DNA of 64,000 nt from Prevotella sp. CAG:1320 (GTDB lineage: Bacteria; Bacteroidota; Bacteroidia; Bacteroidales; Bacteroidaceae), in assembly GCA_000435635.1 (NCBI GenBank), contig FR882107.1, positions 11,314 through 75,313 of the forward strand, written 5' to 3'. Positions 27,006 through 36,013 of the stretch are shown here, in pieces; the first letter of the stretch is position 1, and each line of letters opens with the position of its first letter. The translations under genes and the position numbers were made by a program. The notes beneath the pieces were generated by a model. It saw only the letters and a list, made by a program, of their open reading frames with translations. It was not told where the DNA came from and did not search any database.

Positions 27006-27561
27006 TGGCTCCCTCATGCTTCCAGCAGCCCTTTTCATGGGAATTGATGACACCTATGGCCTGCAAGTAAGCGTAGACCACCGTGCTACCCATGAATTTC
27101 ATGCCTTTCTGGCGAAGATCTTTGGAAATGACGTCAGACAGCGGGGAGGTGGCAAGGCCAGTCTCGTAAAGGATGTTTCCTTCGGTAAATCCCCAAAGGT
27201 ATCGGCTGAAGGAGCCATATTCCTCTTGCGTCTCAAGAAACACACGGGCATTGGTCACGGCCGCCTTTATCTTCAAGCGGTTGCGGACAATGCCCGCGTC
27301 TCGCGATAAGTCTTCCAGCTTCCGTTCATCATACCGCGCTATCTTCCGATAGTCAAAACCGTCGAAAGCCCTGCGGAAAGCTTCCCGCTTATTAAGGATG
27401 CATTCCCAAGAAAGGCCAGCCTGGAAGGATTCCAGCAGAAGCATTTCGAAAAGCTTGCCGTCTTCATGCACAGGAACGCCCCACTCCTTGTCGTGATAAT
27501 CCACGTATAAGGGGTTAGACAAATTGCACCAGGCGCAACGCCGTTTCTCTTTCTCGCCCAT
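26986..27561 (-). CDS. tag: DNA-3-methyladenine glycosylase I
   Basis: From ATG 27561 (MGEKEKRRCAWCNL) the 191-residue protein has CAWC, YHDKEWGVPVHEDGKLFE, SWECILNKREAFRRAF and a C-terminal INSHEKGCW. The Cys and His residues match the Tag zinc snap. It removes 3-methyladenine from DNA. Its 3' end overlaps nnr on the other strand. Confidence 0.93.
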   Translation of the reverse strand: MGEKEKRRCAWCNLSNPLYVDYHDKEWGVPVHEDGKLFEMLLLESFQAGLSWECILNKREAFRRAFDGFDYRKIARYDERKLEDLSRDAGIVRNRLKIKAAVTNARVFLETQEEYGSFSRYLWGFTEGNILYETGLATSPLSDVISKDLRQKGMKFMGSTVVYAYLQAIGVINSHEKGCWKHEGAIIRQRP

Positions 27562-27572
27562 GTGAAAACCTT

Positions 27573-27872
27573 TCAGCAACCCGTGCCATCCAGATTACAC
27601 GCGGCTCCCTCGGCTACAGGGCGAGACTTCAAACCCACTTCCTCGGGGCGGAACGTCACCTTGCCATCCTCCAGCACAAAGCATGGGACACCCGCCACGC
27701 CCAAGCGCTTGATAGCGTCGAAAGCCTTCTCCTTGTCACGCAAGCGCAAGAAAGCCTTCAAGTTCCGGATATGCTCGCCCACGTTGATTACCTCGTAGTT
27801 GGCGTTTCCCTTCACTTGCTCCTCCACGTACTCGCAGTCGGGGCAACCTGTCATGCTATAAATCTTGATCAT
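27573..27872 (-). CDS. Glutaredoxin/thioredoxin-fold protein with CPDC motif
   Basis: From ATG 27872 (MIKIYSMTGCPDCEYVEEQ) the protein has 99 residues, a CxxC active site near the N-terminus and a cis-Pro stretch (GVAGVPCFVLEDGKVTF). Extra cysteines lie at the end (AACNLDGTGC). It is probably a thiol-disulfide oxidoreductase or arsenate-type carrier. It is 11 bp upstream of tag on the same strand. Confidence 0.78.
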   Translation of the reverse strand: MIKIYSMTGCPDCEYVEEQVKGNANYEVINVGEHIRNLKAFLRLRDKEKAFDAIKRLGVAGVPCFVLEDGKVTFRPEEVGLKSRPVAEGAACNLDGTGC

Positions 27873-28066
27873 AAGCCTGTCCTTTATGTCCTTTAACTTT
27901 CTCCTGGCAGCCAGCATCCCATGAGAAAGGACACCGCAGCCGTCTCCGCAAAGATACGAAATATCATTGGAATAATCTAGCGAAAACCAGAAAATCCATC
28001 AACAAACAGGCTTCCACCCATCAACACAAGTACCCTGCCAAGGGAGCAAATTCCTCCCCTCTGGAA

Positions 28067-28166
28067 AACAAGTTATTTCGAGGAGGAAAACAAGTTATTT
28101 TGAAGAACAAAATAAGTTATTTTGGAAAGCAAAACAAGTTAAATTGCGGAGCAAAACAAGTTGATT
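28067..28166. repeat. Array 4: AACAAGTTATT-type palindrome every 22 bp, five copies
   Basis: Copies start at 28067, 28089, 28111, 28133 and 28155, all exactly 22 bp apart. Core variants are AACAAGTTATT (twice), AATAAGTTATT (a perfect odd palindrome), AACAAGTTAAA and AACAAGTTGAT. The last two copies are degraded at the right end. It is downstream of fbaA and upstream of the glutaredoxin-like gene. No gene lies in 27873-28332. Confidence 0.92.
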
Positions 28167-28276
28167 CGCGAAGAGGGAAGTTCCTATACACGCGCATACA
28201 ATTATAATGTATAGCCACAAAAAAGGAAACCACAAGGCGGGAAAACCTTATTTGCCTCGTAGAGAAGAACAAAAAA

Positions 28277-28310
28277 GAGGTGGAAACCACCTTCTGGGGA
28301 TTTCCACCTC
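28277..28310 (-). terminator. Terminator of fbaA
   Basis: Stem gaggtggaaa (28277-28286) pairs with tttccacctc (28301-28310). On the minus strand a run of six T follows. It lies 23 bp beyond the fbaA stop. Confidence 0.9.
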
Positions 28311-28332
28311 TCTATCAATTATTGCCGAACAT

Positions 28333-29346
28333 TTAGTCGAGCTGAGCCAACTTGTTGTCAGAACCCAGCACGTCGATAATCTTGTGCTTGTACATCTCCT
28401 CCATCAAGTCGCGAGCGGGGCCGCAATACTTACGGGGATCGAACTCGGCGGGCTTCTCTGCCAATACCTTACGCACTGCGGCGGTGAAGGCCAGGCGAGA
28501 GTCGGAGTCGATATTGATCTTGCAGACAGCGCTCTTGGCGGCCAAACGCAGTTGCTCCTCGGGGATACCGATAGCGTCGGGCAACTTGCCACCATTCTCG
28601 TTGATCATCTTCACATACTCCTGGGGAACGGAAGAAGAGCCGTGGAGCACGATGGGGAAGCCAGGAAGCTGCTTCATGATAGCGTCGAGCACGTCGAATG
28701 CCAAGGGAGGAGGAACCAGCAGACCAGTCTTCGGGTCGCGGGTGCACTGCTCGGGCTTGAACTTGTAAGCGCCATGAGAGGTGCCGATAGAGATAGCCAA
28801 AGAGTCTACACCTGTCTTGGTGGTGAAATCTATCACCTCCTCGGGCTTGGTATAGTGGGAAACTTCAGAGGCAACCTCGTCCTCTACACCTGCCAAAACG
28901 CCCAGCTCGCCTTCAACGGTAACGTCGAACTGGTGAGCGTACTCTACAACTTTCTTGGTCAAGGCAACGTTCTCGTCGTAAGGAAGAGAAGAACCGTCAA
29001 TCATCACAGAGGAGAAGCCCATGTCGATGCAGCTCTTGCAGAGCTCGAAGCTGTCTCCGTGATCCAAGTGGAGCACGATCTCGGGATGAGCGCAGCCCAA
29101 CTCCTTGGCGTATTCAACGGCACCCTGTGCCATGTAACGCAACAAAGTCTGGTTGGCGTAATTGCGGGCGCCCTTGGAAACCTGCAAGATCACGGGAGAC
29201 TTCAAGTCAGAAGAAGCCTTGATGATAGCTTGCAGCTGCTCCATGTTGTTGAAATTGAACGCAGGAATAGCATAGCCACCATTGATGGCACGCTTAAACA
29301 TCTCGCGAGTGTTCACGAGACCTAATTCTTTGTAACTAACTGCCAT
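28333..29346 (-). CDS. fbaA: Class II fructose-bisphosphate aldolase
   Basis: The 337-residue protein has the zinc and substrate motifs of class II aldolases: IPAFNFNNMEQL, HLDHGDSFE, MIDGSSLPYDENV, GVDSLAISIGTSHG and VLHGSSS. It splits fructose 1,6-bisphosphate in glycolysis. Codon choice is highly biased towards a few codons, as for a highly expressed gene. Confidence 0.95.
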   Translation of the reverse strand: MAVSYKELGLVNTREMFKRAINGGYAIPAFNFNNMEQLQAIIKASSDLKSPVILQVSKGARNYANQTLLRYMAQGAVEYAKELGCAHPEIVLHLDHGDSFELCKSCIDMGFSSVMIDGSSLPYDENVALTKKVVEYAHQFDVTVEGELGVLAGVEDEVASEVSHYTKPEEVIDFTTKTGVDSLAISIGTSHGAYKFKPEQCTRDPKTGLLVPPPLAFDVLDAIMKQLPGFPIVLHGSSSVPQEYVKMINENGGKLPDAIGIPEEQLRLAAKSAVCKINIDSDSRLAFTAAVRKVLAEKPAEFDPRKYCGPARDLMEEMYKHKIIDVLGSDNKLAQLD

Positions 29347-29394
29347 AATAATATGAAATTAAATAATGAATCATTCATAGTTTAAACCACTATG

Positions 29395-29425
29395 CAAAAT
29401 TAGCATTTTATTTTCACCCGACAAA
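29395..29425 (-). promoter_or_regulatory. Promoter of fbaA
   Basis: On the minus strand TTTG (plus 29422-29425), 19 nt, TAATTTTG (plus 29395-29402). The leader is about 40 nt. The rest of 29347-29554 shows no gene. Confidence 0.78.
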
Positions 29426-29554
29426 ACCTGAGCGATTTTTTCATCCTGCATAGGGGTTAAATTCGCGATTATTCACCGGAATGAAACCCTAAAAAGGATG
29501 TTTTGCTAATTGCAGTTTACAAAAGCGCCAAAGCGCTACAGGCAGGACATTCCA

Positions 29555-31102
29555 CTACTCCACGTAAGAGAAGTCATGGAACTTAGCCGTGGCACCATTG
29601 TCGCCCTCCACGAACAGACCTAACGTGACACCCGTGAAGCCACCCAGCACTTCCGTACTGAGCAACGTGGCGTCAGCGGAACCCACTTCTTGATAGGTCT
29701 TGCCATCGAGAGAATAAGAGAATGCATAATGCAAGCCGTCACTGGTGACACGCAAGCGCACCTTGCCTGGATTGTTTCCTAAGTCCACCGTGCCGCAATC
29801 AGCCTCCAAGGACTTCAGCTTAAAGGTCGCGGTCAATTTACTTCCCTGCATAGCGAAATCTATATGGCCCTCATGCGTCTGATATACCGTAAGACCCGCA
29901 CGAGGATTGCCCTCTTTGCTTGGCAAGGAGACTTCTGTCTCGAATGTCATTTTGGGCGCGGTTTGGCGAATGCCTATATAGGTAGGCTGGTCGTTCTGGG
30001 TCAACGTGCCATGGGCTTTCAAAGTCCACACGCCATCCTGGAAGGCGTAATTCTCCCTGATGGGGTTCTGGATATACAGGAACTCCGGGCCCAACTTGCC
30101 TGCCTTGAAATCCGTGGCGTCGGATTTGGGCAAGATTACTTGCGGCAACAACTTGGCTTTCGTCAAGGTATCCACGGGCATGCCTCCATTGACGACAGGC
30201 CATTCTCCCTCTTTCCACTCAACAGGAGCCAAGAATGTTTCCCTTCCAAGATGATGGAACATGCCGCCATAATGACGATAGCCCAGGCATATTACCCACC
30301 ATGAGCCATCGGGAGCCTGCGTGAAGTCGCCATGGCCAATGCCCTGCACCTGCAAATACTGTCCCAAGCGGCTGCAATTGGTCAAGATAGGATTGTCTGG
30401 GCAACCCTCATAGGGACCATAGATATTCTTGCTTCGGGCGATAGTCAAATGATGCGCCAACTCAGTGCCACCCTCGGAGATAAGCAGATAGTAATAACCA
30501 TCCTTCTTATACAAGTGGGGACCCTCGGGATACCGGCCTCCCTCACCGCCCCAAAGGGGCTTGGTCTCGGTGAGCTGCTTGCCTGTCTTTGGATCAATCT
30601 CGCACAAACTGATGAAGTCTCCGCCATTGCTCAGGAGGTAACACTTACCATCCTCGAAATAGAGTGAAGGGTCGATGCCTGGCGTAGACAGCTTGATGGG
30701 GTCGCTCCAGGGGCCTTCTGGGCTGGTGGCCGTAACCATGAAATTGCCGCCATGGCTTATATTCGTGGTCACCATATAGTACACTCCGTCATTGTAACGA
30801 AGCGTGGGGGCGAAGATTCCCGTACCGGAAGCCGCGCCTTCCAAAGGCAACTGGCTGTCACGAGTAAGAATGTTACCTACTTGACGCCAATGGATAAGAT
30901 CCTTGCTCTCATAGATGGGCACACCTGGGAAGTACTGGAACGTAGAGTTAATCAGGTAGAACGTGTCCCCCACCCTACAGACACTGGGGTCGGGATGGAA
31001 ACCAGAAACGACAGGATTGCGGAAAGATTGCTCTTGCGCCGCAATGGGCAGACTAGCTAAAAGGAATAGCGCCGCACAACAGAAAGTACGAATTTTTCTC
31101 AT
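29555..31102 (-). CDS. Glycoside hydrolase family 43 protein (beta-xylosidase / arabinofuranosidase type)
   Basis: The 515-residue exported enzyme (signal MRKIRTFCCAALFLLASLPIAAQ) has a five-bladed propeller with the three family acids: GFHPDPSVCRV (base), GIDPSLYFEDGK (pKa modulator) and RYPEGPHLYKKDG (general acid). A beta-sandwich domain follows from about residue 330 (FETEVSLPSKEGNPRAGL). It probably attacks xylan or arabinan side chains. It is not flanked by susC/susD or regulators, so it is outside a polysaccharide-utilisation locus. Subfamily cannot be told. Confidence 0.9.
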   Translation of the reverse strand: MRKIRTFCCAALFLLASLPIAAQEQSFRNPVVSGFHPDPSVCRVGDTFYLINSTFQYFPGVPIYESKDLIHWRQVGNILTRDSQLPLEGAASGTGIFAPTLRYNDGVYYMVTTNISHGGNFMVTATSPEGPWSDPIKLSTPGIDPSLYFEDGKCYLLSNGGDFISLCEIDPKTGKQLTETKPLWGGEGGRYPEGPHLYKKDGYYYLLISEGGTELAHHLTIARSKNIYGPYEGCPDNPILTNCSRLGQYLQVQGIGHGDFTQAPDGSWWVICLGYRHYGGMFHHLGRETFLAPVEWKEGEWPVVNGGMPVDTLTKAKLLPQVILPKSDATDFKAGKLGPEFLYIQNPIRENYAFQDGVWTLKAHGTLTQNDQPTYIGIRQTAPKMTFETEVSLPSKEGNPRAGLTVYQTHEGHIDFAMQGSKLTATFKLKSLEADCGTVDLGNNPGKVRLRVTSDGLHYAFSYSLDGKTYQEVGSADATLLSTEVLGGFTGVTLGLFVEGDNGATAKFHDFSYVE

Positions 31103-31142
31103 GGTTATAATTTAATAAATGATGTAAGTTGATAATACGTGT

Positions 31143-34121
31143 TCATTGAAGGCCTTCCTCGCTGGGCAAGCAAACCGCCCCTTCTTGCTTCATGCCATCC
31201 ATCAGGATGCGCAAGGGACGGGGGAAGCGCACGTGGCGCACATATTTCGTCTCCTCCACGGCAGGCATCTGGTCGAGCAGGTCTTTCCTTATCGTGCCGC
31301 CATTGGTTTGCGGATTGATGGTGAAATAGCCCACGCCAAACGAGGTAAGATTCTGGAAGAAGTGCGTGCCTTGGCTGGGGTCAACATGATAATGGTCTAA
31401 AGCCACCTCGACAATAACCTTGGCCGCGCTGATATGAGGCCATTTCACGGGTACGCCCAGATAATGGTCGCTGGAGCCCCATCGACCTGGCCCTATCAAC
31501 ACATAATGCTTGCCCTCGGCCAAGAACTTGCGGTTGACACGTTCTATATCGTCCGCCACGTAATAGTTGTTGGCGGCGGTGAAACGCTCATCATATTTCA
31601 CGTAAACCACATCCTCCACGTCTTCGCTAACGCCATGACCCAAGGAATTATGCGAACGCAACAGGCATGCCTCGTCGGGAATGGCGGCAACGCTTTCCTC
31701 CAGCACTTGCTTGGAATCCACGATGGGGCGTATCTGCAACAAATAGAAAGCACCGGTCTTGTCTTCATTGACATTGGCGGCAAACTCTATCTCGACGGGG
31801 CGCCTCATGGCTTCCACGCCATAGCGCATGGCCATCCGCATCAACTCCGGCAAAGGGAAAGCCCCATGTTGCAACACGCCAGAAAAAGTGATTACCTTGC
31901 GCCCTCCCTCGTAGAGCCCATCATAGATCACCTGGTCATAAGGGTCGAAAGTGGAGGCGATGTAATTAAGAGACTTGTCGGCCTCAGCGTCTTTCACCTT
32001 CAATTTCAAGATATTGAATCCGTCATCTACCTGGAAATCTTCCACTATATTGCGCATGTCCAAGGCATAGAAGCGAGTTTGGGTTTCCCGCAAGGCAATC
32101 TCCGTTTCGCTGGTTTGCAACACCTTGTCAGGATGATAAGGGCATACCCTGAGCGTCTGGCCTCCATCCACGATATACTTACCCAGTCCCAAGGCCAAAT
32201 TGGCAATGCCTTCCTCCGCGGTCTCATCACCAATGGGATAATAATTGAGCGAGCGCAACACGCCGCTCATATTGGGATAGTAATGGTCGCCGTAGGTGTT
32301 GCCAACCACCTCTTGCAAGATAACGGCCATCTTCTCTTGGTCGATGACATTGCTCGTGGCCGTCATGTAAGCCTTGGAGTCACGATAGTAAACCGAGGCA
32401 TAAACCCCCTTGATGGCGCTGGCCAACATGTGGAGCATCTGGTACTTGTCGTCCAGGCATGGTATCATATAGGTGGAATAGATGCCGGCGAAGGGTTGGT
32501 AATGAGAATCTTCCAGCAAGGAACTGCTGCGCACGGCGATAGGGCAATTAGTTGCCTCAAAGAAGGTCATGAAATCCCCCACGAGGCTGTCTGGCAATTG
32601 CGCCCGAAGGAAATAGCGCAGTATGGTCTCATCGTCCGCGTCACTCAAAGCCACCTGGTAAAGGTTGTTGCTGTCCATGAAGGCATCGAAGATATCCGTG
32701 CATAGCACCACCGTCTTGGGTATCTGTACATGCACGCCCGGAAACTGGTTGAATTGCGGATGGGTCTTCACGATATGGTCCAAAAAGGCCAAGCCCCTGC
32801 CCTTTCCGCCCAAGGAGCCTTCACCTATGCGGGCGAAATGGGCATACTGGTCGAACTTCATGCGGTCGAACACGGCCACCACGCCAATGTTCTTCATGTG
32901 GCGGTATTGCACGATGGCATCAAAAATAATCTGCCGATGCGCGTCCACGTCTTGCAGTTTATGCCAAGTGACTGTCTTCAGGAAGCGGGATACGGGGAAA
33001 ATGGCCCTGGCGCAAAGCCACCGACTCATGTGATTACGGCTGATATGGTAAAGCATGGAGTCGTTGGGTATCTTGAAGATGTTGTCCTGCAAATCCTTGA
33101 GGGAGTGGATGCGGGCAATCTCCTCATGCGTCTTGGGGTCGCGGAAGATAAAGTCACCGAAGCCCATGTGCTCCTCCATCAACTTGCGCAAGTCCACGCT
33201 CAGCTTCTTGGAGTTCTTGTCCACGAAGCGGAATCCTTCCGCCTCCGCCTTTTGGCGGTTCTCGCTCTCGGAGCTTTCCAATATCAGCGGCAGGTATTCA
33301 TCCCGCTGCCTGATGGCATGCAAGAGCCGCAAGCCGGCGTCGGGCACTTTCTCTCCGCCCATGGGAAAACGGGCATCGCTGATGACACCAAGCGTATTGT
33401 CAGCGAACCGCTCATAAAGCGCCATCGCCTCCTCGTAGTTACGGGCCAGCACCACCTTGGGTCTGCCCCGCATGCGCAAAGTCGCCGCGTGGCGATTGAG
33501 TGCCTCTTGCGAGAAATTTTGGCTTTGGGCCAGGATGTAACTATACAGGTTTGGCAATATGCTGCTATAGAAACGTATGGAGTCTTCCACCAGCAATATC
33601 ATCTGCACGCCAGCCTCCTGGATATCGTGCTCCAAGTTCATCTTGTCCTCTATCAGCTTGATGATGGAAAGAATAAGGTTGGTATTGCCCAGCCAGCAGA
33701 ACACGTAGTCGAAAATAGAGAGGTCTTCGTTCTCCATGCGCTTGGTGATGCCATGGGAAAAAGGGGTGAGCACCACGCAAGGGATGTCCGGGAACTTTTG
33801 CTTGATATCCCTGGCCACATCGAAAGCGTCGTTGTCCGCCGTGCCGGGCATGCAAATCACCAAGTCCACCTGCATGGAACCCAGCGTCTCGGCCGCCTGC
33901 TCTATAGTGGAGACCTGGGTGAAAGTGGGGGGATAACGCAATCCCAGTTCCATGTACTCATTGTAAATCTTCTCCTCTATGCGGCCGTCATCTTCGAGCA
34001 TGAAGGCATCATAGGGGTTGGCCACTATCAGCACGCTGTATATCCTGCGCAACATCAGGTTGACGAAGGACACGTCTTTCAGCATAAACTTACTCCACTC
34101 TTGCGGTTGCTTATTTTCCAT
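31143..34121 (-). CDS. Large PEP-synthase-like ATP-grasp protein with N-terminal receiver-like domains
   Basis: The 992-residue protein starts MENKQPQEWSKFMLK. Residues about 30-170 and 170-320 look like two response-regulator receiver folds (VDLVICMPGTADNDAFDVARDI; QMILLVEDSIRFYSS). The rest has the pyruvate, phosphate dikinase N-terminal ATP-grasp fold: GSLGGKGRGLAFLD, AVRSSSLLEDSHYQPFAGIY, IEFAANVNEDKTGAFYLLQI. It ends with GPGRWGSSDHYLGVPV. I see no phosphohistidine swivel (TxHA) and no PEP TIM barrel, so it is unlikely to be a full PEP synthase. Its role is unknown. Confidence 0.8.
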   Translation of the reverse strand: MENKQPQEWSKFMLKDVSFVNLMLRRIYSVLIVANPYDAFMLEDDGRIEEKIYNEYMELGLRYPPTFTQVSTIEQAAETLGSMQVDLVICMPGTADNDAFDVARDIKQKFPDIPCVVLTPFSHGITKRMENEDLSIFDYVFCWLGNTNLILSIIKLIEDKMNLEHDIQEAGVQMILLVEDSIRFYSSILPNLYSYILAQSQNFSQEALNRHAATLRMRGRPKVVLARNYEEAMALYERFADNTLGVISDARFPMGGEKVPDAGLRLLHAIRQRDEYLPLILESSESENRQKAEAEGFRFVDKNSKKLSVDLRKLMEEHMGFGDFIFRDPKTHEEIARIHSLKDLQDNIFKIPNDSMLYHISRNHMSRWLCARAIFPVSRFLKTVTWHKLQDVDAHRQIIFDAIVQYRHMKNIGVVAVFDRMKFDQYAHFARIGEGSLGGKGRGLAFLDHIVKTHPQFNQFPGVHVQIPKTVVLCTDIFDAFMDSNNLYQVALSDADDETILRYFLRAQLPDSLVGDFMTFFEATNCPIAVRSSSLLEDSHYQPFAGIYSTYMIPCLDDKYQMLHMLASAIKGVYASVYYRDSKAYMTATSNVIDQEKMAVILQEVVGNTYGDHYYPNMSGVLRSLNYYPIGDETAEEGIANLALGLGKYIVDGGQTLRVCPYHPDKVLQTSETEIALRETQTRFYALDMRNIVEDFQVDDGFNILKLKVKDAEADKSLNYIASTFDPYDQVIYDGLYEGGRKVITFSGVLQHGAFPLPELMRMAMRYGVEAMRRPVEIEFAANVNEDKTGAFYLLQIRPIVDSKQVLEESVAAIPDEACLLRSHNSLGHGVSEDVEDVVYVKYDERFTAANNYYVADDIERVNRKFLAEGKHYVLIGPGRWGSSDHYLGVPVKWPHISAAKVIVEVALDHYHVDPSQGTHFFQNLTSFGVGYFTINPQTNGGTIRKDLLDQMPAVEETKYVRHVRFPRPLRILMDGMKQEGAVCLPSEEGLQ

Positions 34122-34166
34122 ACCTGCCTGGTTAACAGCGCAAAGATACTGATTTTCCGTGATTTA

Positions 34167-34198
34167 CTTGCCAAATTCTCCTTTTTTTTATATATTCG
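34167..34198 (+). promoter_or_regulatory. Promoter of rlpA
   Basis: CTTG (34167-34170), 20 nt, TATATTCG (34191-34198). The transcript start would be about 20 nt before the ATG at 34225. Confidence 0.55.
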
Positions 34199-34224
34199 CG
34201 GCATCTCACCTTAACCTGACCGAC

Positions 34225-34893
34225 ATGTCCAGCAAGATACTTTTATGTTTTTCCCCTAAATGGACACGCACTTGCGCCATGCTCTTTATGGTCATCATGG
34301 TGTGCCTATCCGCCTGGAGCCAGCAGCAAGGCAAGGCTTCCTTTTATTCCAAACGAGCCACGGGCGCACGCACCGCGAGCGGGGAGCGACTGCACCACGA
34401 CAGCATGACTTGCGCCCACAAGTTTTACCCCTTTGGCACTATGCTAAAGGTAACTAACTTGAGCAACAAAAAGAGCGTGGTGGTAAGGGTAACCGACAGG
34501 GGGCCATTCGTAAAAGGCAGAATCATAGACCTTTCTTGGGGCGCGGCCAAGGAAATTGGCATGTTGAGCCAAGGTATCGCGCCCGTGAAAGTAGAAGTGG
34601 TGGACGAGACTACGATACCCATGAGACCAAAAGACGATATAGACCTGCCCAAGATAGACTTTGAACTGGCTGAGGCCAGCTATAGCTTCATAGACAAATG
34701 GAAAGAAGCCAGCGACGGGCAAGAGACCTCTCCCAAGCCAAAAGCCCAGGCGCGCCAACGAACAAGGCACTCCGCCAAGGCCAGGGAGAGAAACCAGGAG
34801 AACAAGAAGGCCACCAACCAGCGCCAAACCGAGGAAAAGGAGGGGCAAAACACGTGGAACAGGGTATTTGACAAAATCAAGAACGTCTTCTAA
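34225..34893 (+). CDS. rlpA: RlpA-like double-psi beta-barrel protein
   Basis: From ATG 34225 (MSSKILLCFSPKW) the 222-residue protein has a signal segment (MLFMVIMVCLSAWSQQ, possibly the true start), then the RlpA DPBB domain: GKASFYSKRATGARTASGER, CAHKFYPFGTMLKVTNL, VVRVTDRGPF and IIDLSWGAAKEIGM. The catalytic Asp (TDRGP) is present. The C-terminal half is a Lys/Gln-rich tail without a SPOR domain. RlpA cuts denuded peptidoglycan glycans in some bacteria. Confidence 0.88.
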   Translation: MSSKILLCFSPKWTRTCAMLFMVIMVCLSAWSQQQGKASFYSKRATGARTASGERLHHDSMTCAHKFYPFGTMLKVTNLSNKKSVVVRVTDRGPFVKGRIIDLSWGAAKEIGMLSQGIAPVKVEVVDETTIPMRPKDDIDLPKIDFELAEASYSFIDKWKEASDGQETSPKPKAQARQRTRHSAKARERNQENKKATNQRQTEEKEGQNTWNRVFDKIKNVF

Positions 34894-34911
34894 CCTATCG
34901 CAATCAGGGAG

Positions 34912-35328
34912 CTATCGCCCATCTGGGCCAGGGATGCCCATGTCATAGATGCGATCGTCTCCACCGCCTTGATACTCATTGTACCGCTCGTCGTCATAAC
35001 GATAACGCTTTCTGTCCTGACGTTCCTTACGCAGGCTGTGACGCTTACGCTCTTTCCTGTACTCCCTATAGCGATACACGTCATCCTGACGCTGGCGTTC
35101 CGCCTTGGCATCAGCCGCGCTGCCAATAGAGGCTCCTACGGCCGCGCCGCCAGCCATTCCTATGAGAGTCCCCATGTCAGAGCCTCTGGGGCCACCCGAC
35201 AACCCGCCGATAGCGGAACCGAGCACGGAACCCAACGCCGCGCCGCTGTAAGCGCCCATCCCCGTATAGGTATCGCAGCCGCTCAACAGGCAAGCCGCGC
35301 AAAGGGAGATAATTATACTCTTCTTCAT
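34912..35328 (-). CDS. Glycine-zipper lipoprotein
   Basis: The 138-residue protein has a lipobox (ACLLSGC, Cys about 18), a glycine-zipper stretch (SGAALGSVLGSAIGG, then MAGGAAVGASIGSAADA) and a highly charged Arg/Tyr/Glu tail (RYREYRKERKRHSLR). Such proteins form membrane-inserted helical zippers. It faces rlpA tail to tail, 18 bp apart. Confidence 0.85.
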   Translation of the reverse strand: MKKSIIISLCAACLLSGCDTYTGMGAYSGAALGSVLGSAIGGLSGGPRGSDMGTLIGMAGGAAVGASIGSAADAKAERQRQDDVYRYREYRKERKRHSLRKERQDRKRYRYDDERYNEYQGGGDDRIYDMGIPGPDGR

Positions 35329-35548
35329 ATTCCTCTCGTTTTAGTTTCTACTGCGAAGATAGCGCGTTTTCCCTAAGTCCGCAAGCATTTTCCCCTAAAA
35401 CAACATAGGGGAATCCCTAAACCATATCGCGTGGCTTTTCCCAACATCTCTTTCCCGCATCCTCCACGGGAAAGTAGGCACGCGGAAAGCCGCCACAACA
35501 GAACGGGCATAGAGGCTTGGCACGTCCAGGGCACAGCCCTCAAAAAAG

Positions 35549-35581
35549 CAGTACTAGTGAAATCGAAAAGCAGTAGTACTG
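35549..35581. repeat. Array 5: two CAGTAnTACTG-type palindromes 22 bp apart
   Basis: CAGTACTAGTG at 35549-35559 (one mismatch to the inverted core) and CAGTAGTACTG at 35571-35581 (perfect), exactly 22 bp apart. The core is the same as in array 2, more than 21 kb away. The 685-bp gap 35329-36013 holds arrays 5 and 6 and the inverted-repeat element below; no gene was found there. Confidence 0.82.
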
Positions 35582-35637
35582 CCTTCGCGCCCCCACTTTC
35601 CCGCCCTCATTTACAAATTGGAAAGGTCCTCGTGGGA

Positions 35638-35737
35638 AACAAGTTATTTCGCTTGTGAAAACAACTTGTTTTGATGACCAATTCAAGTTATTTTGCCCAG
35701 CAAAACAAGTTAAATTGAGAAGCGATTCAACTTGATT
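35638..35737. repeat. Array 6: AACAAGTTATT-type palindrome every 22 bp, five copies
   Basis: Copies start at 35638, 35660, 35682, 35704 and 35726, all 22 bp apart. The core changes orientation at its centre (AAGTT or AACTT): AACAACTTGTT at 35660 is a perfect odd palindrome, while the last copy is TTCAACTTGAT. The core family is that of arrays 4 and 7, and it begins 57 bp after array 5. Confidence 0.9.
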
Positions 35738-35816
35738 TGAAAAGGAGCTTAAACCCCAATCGGCCATCAGGCCGCATAAGACCCATTTTTCCTCTAAAGA
35801 AAAGGTCTTTGGCATC

Positions 35817-35916
35817 TTGCCCGCTTCTGCCAGCGTCTTGCTCTCCGTCTTACCCCGACGTAGCCCGCTACGCCTTCAGCAAGCCAGAGAGCAAGCCTCA
35901 AGCCATAAGCGGGCAA
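35817..35916. repeat. 100-bp element of nested inverted repeats
   Basis: Three inverted pairs nest around one centre: ttgcccgctt (35817-35826) with aagcgggcaa (35907-35916), cttgctctc (35837-35845) with gagagcaag (35887-35895), and the central gtagcccgctac (35860-35871). It could fold as a long RNA hairpin or a cruciform. Open frames across it have no recognisable protein, so it is treated as a non-coding repeat. Confidence 0.75.
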
Positions 35917-36013
35917 ACTATCCAAAATCCAATGACTGATTGGGCTTAACGACGTGACTACGAGGAATTGCGATTTACGTAAATACACGGCAATTCCCAA
36001 AGATAACGGTAAA

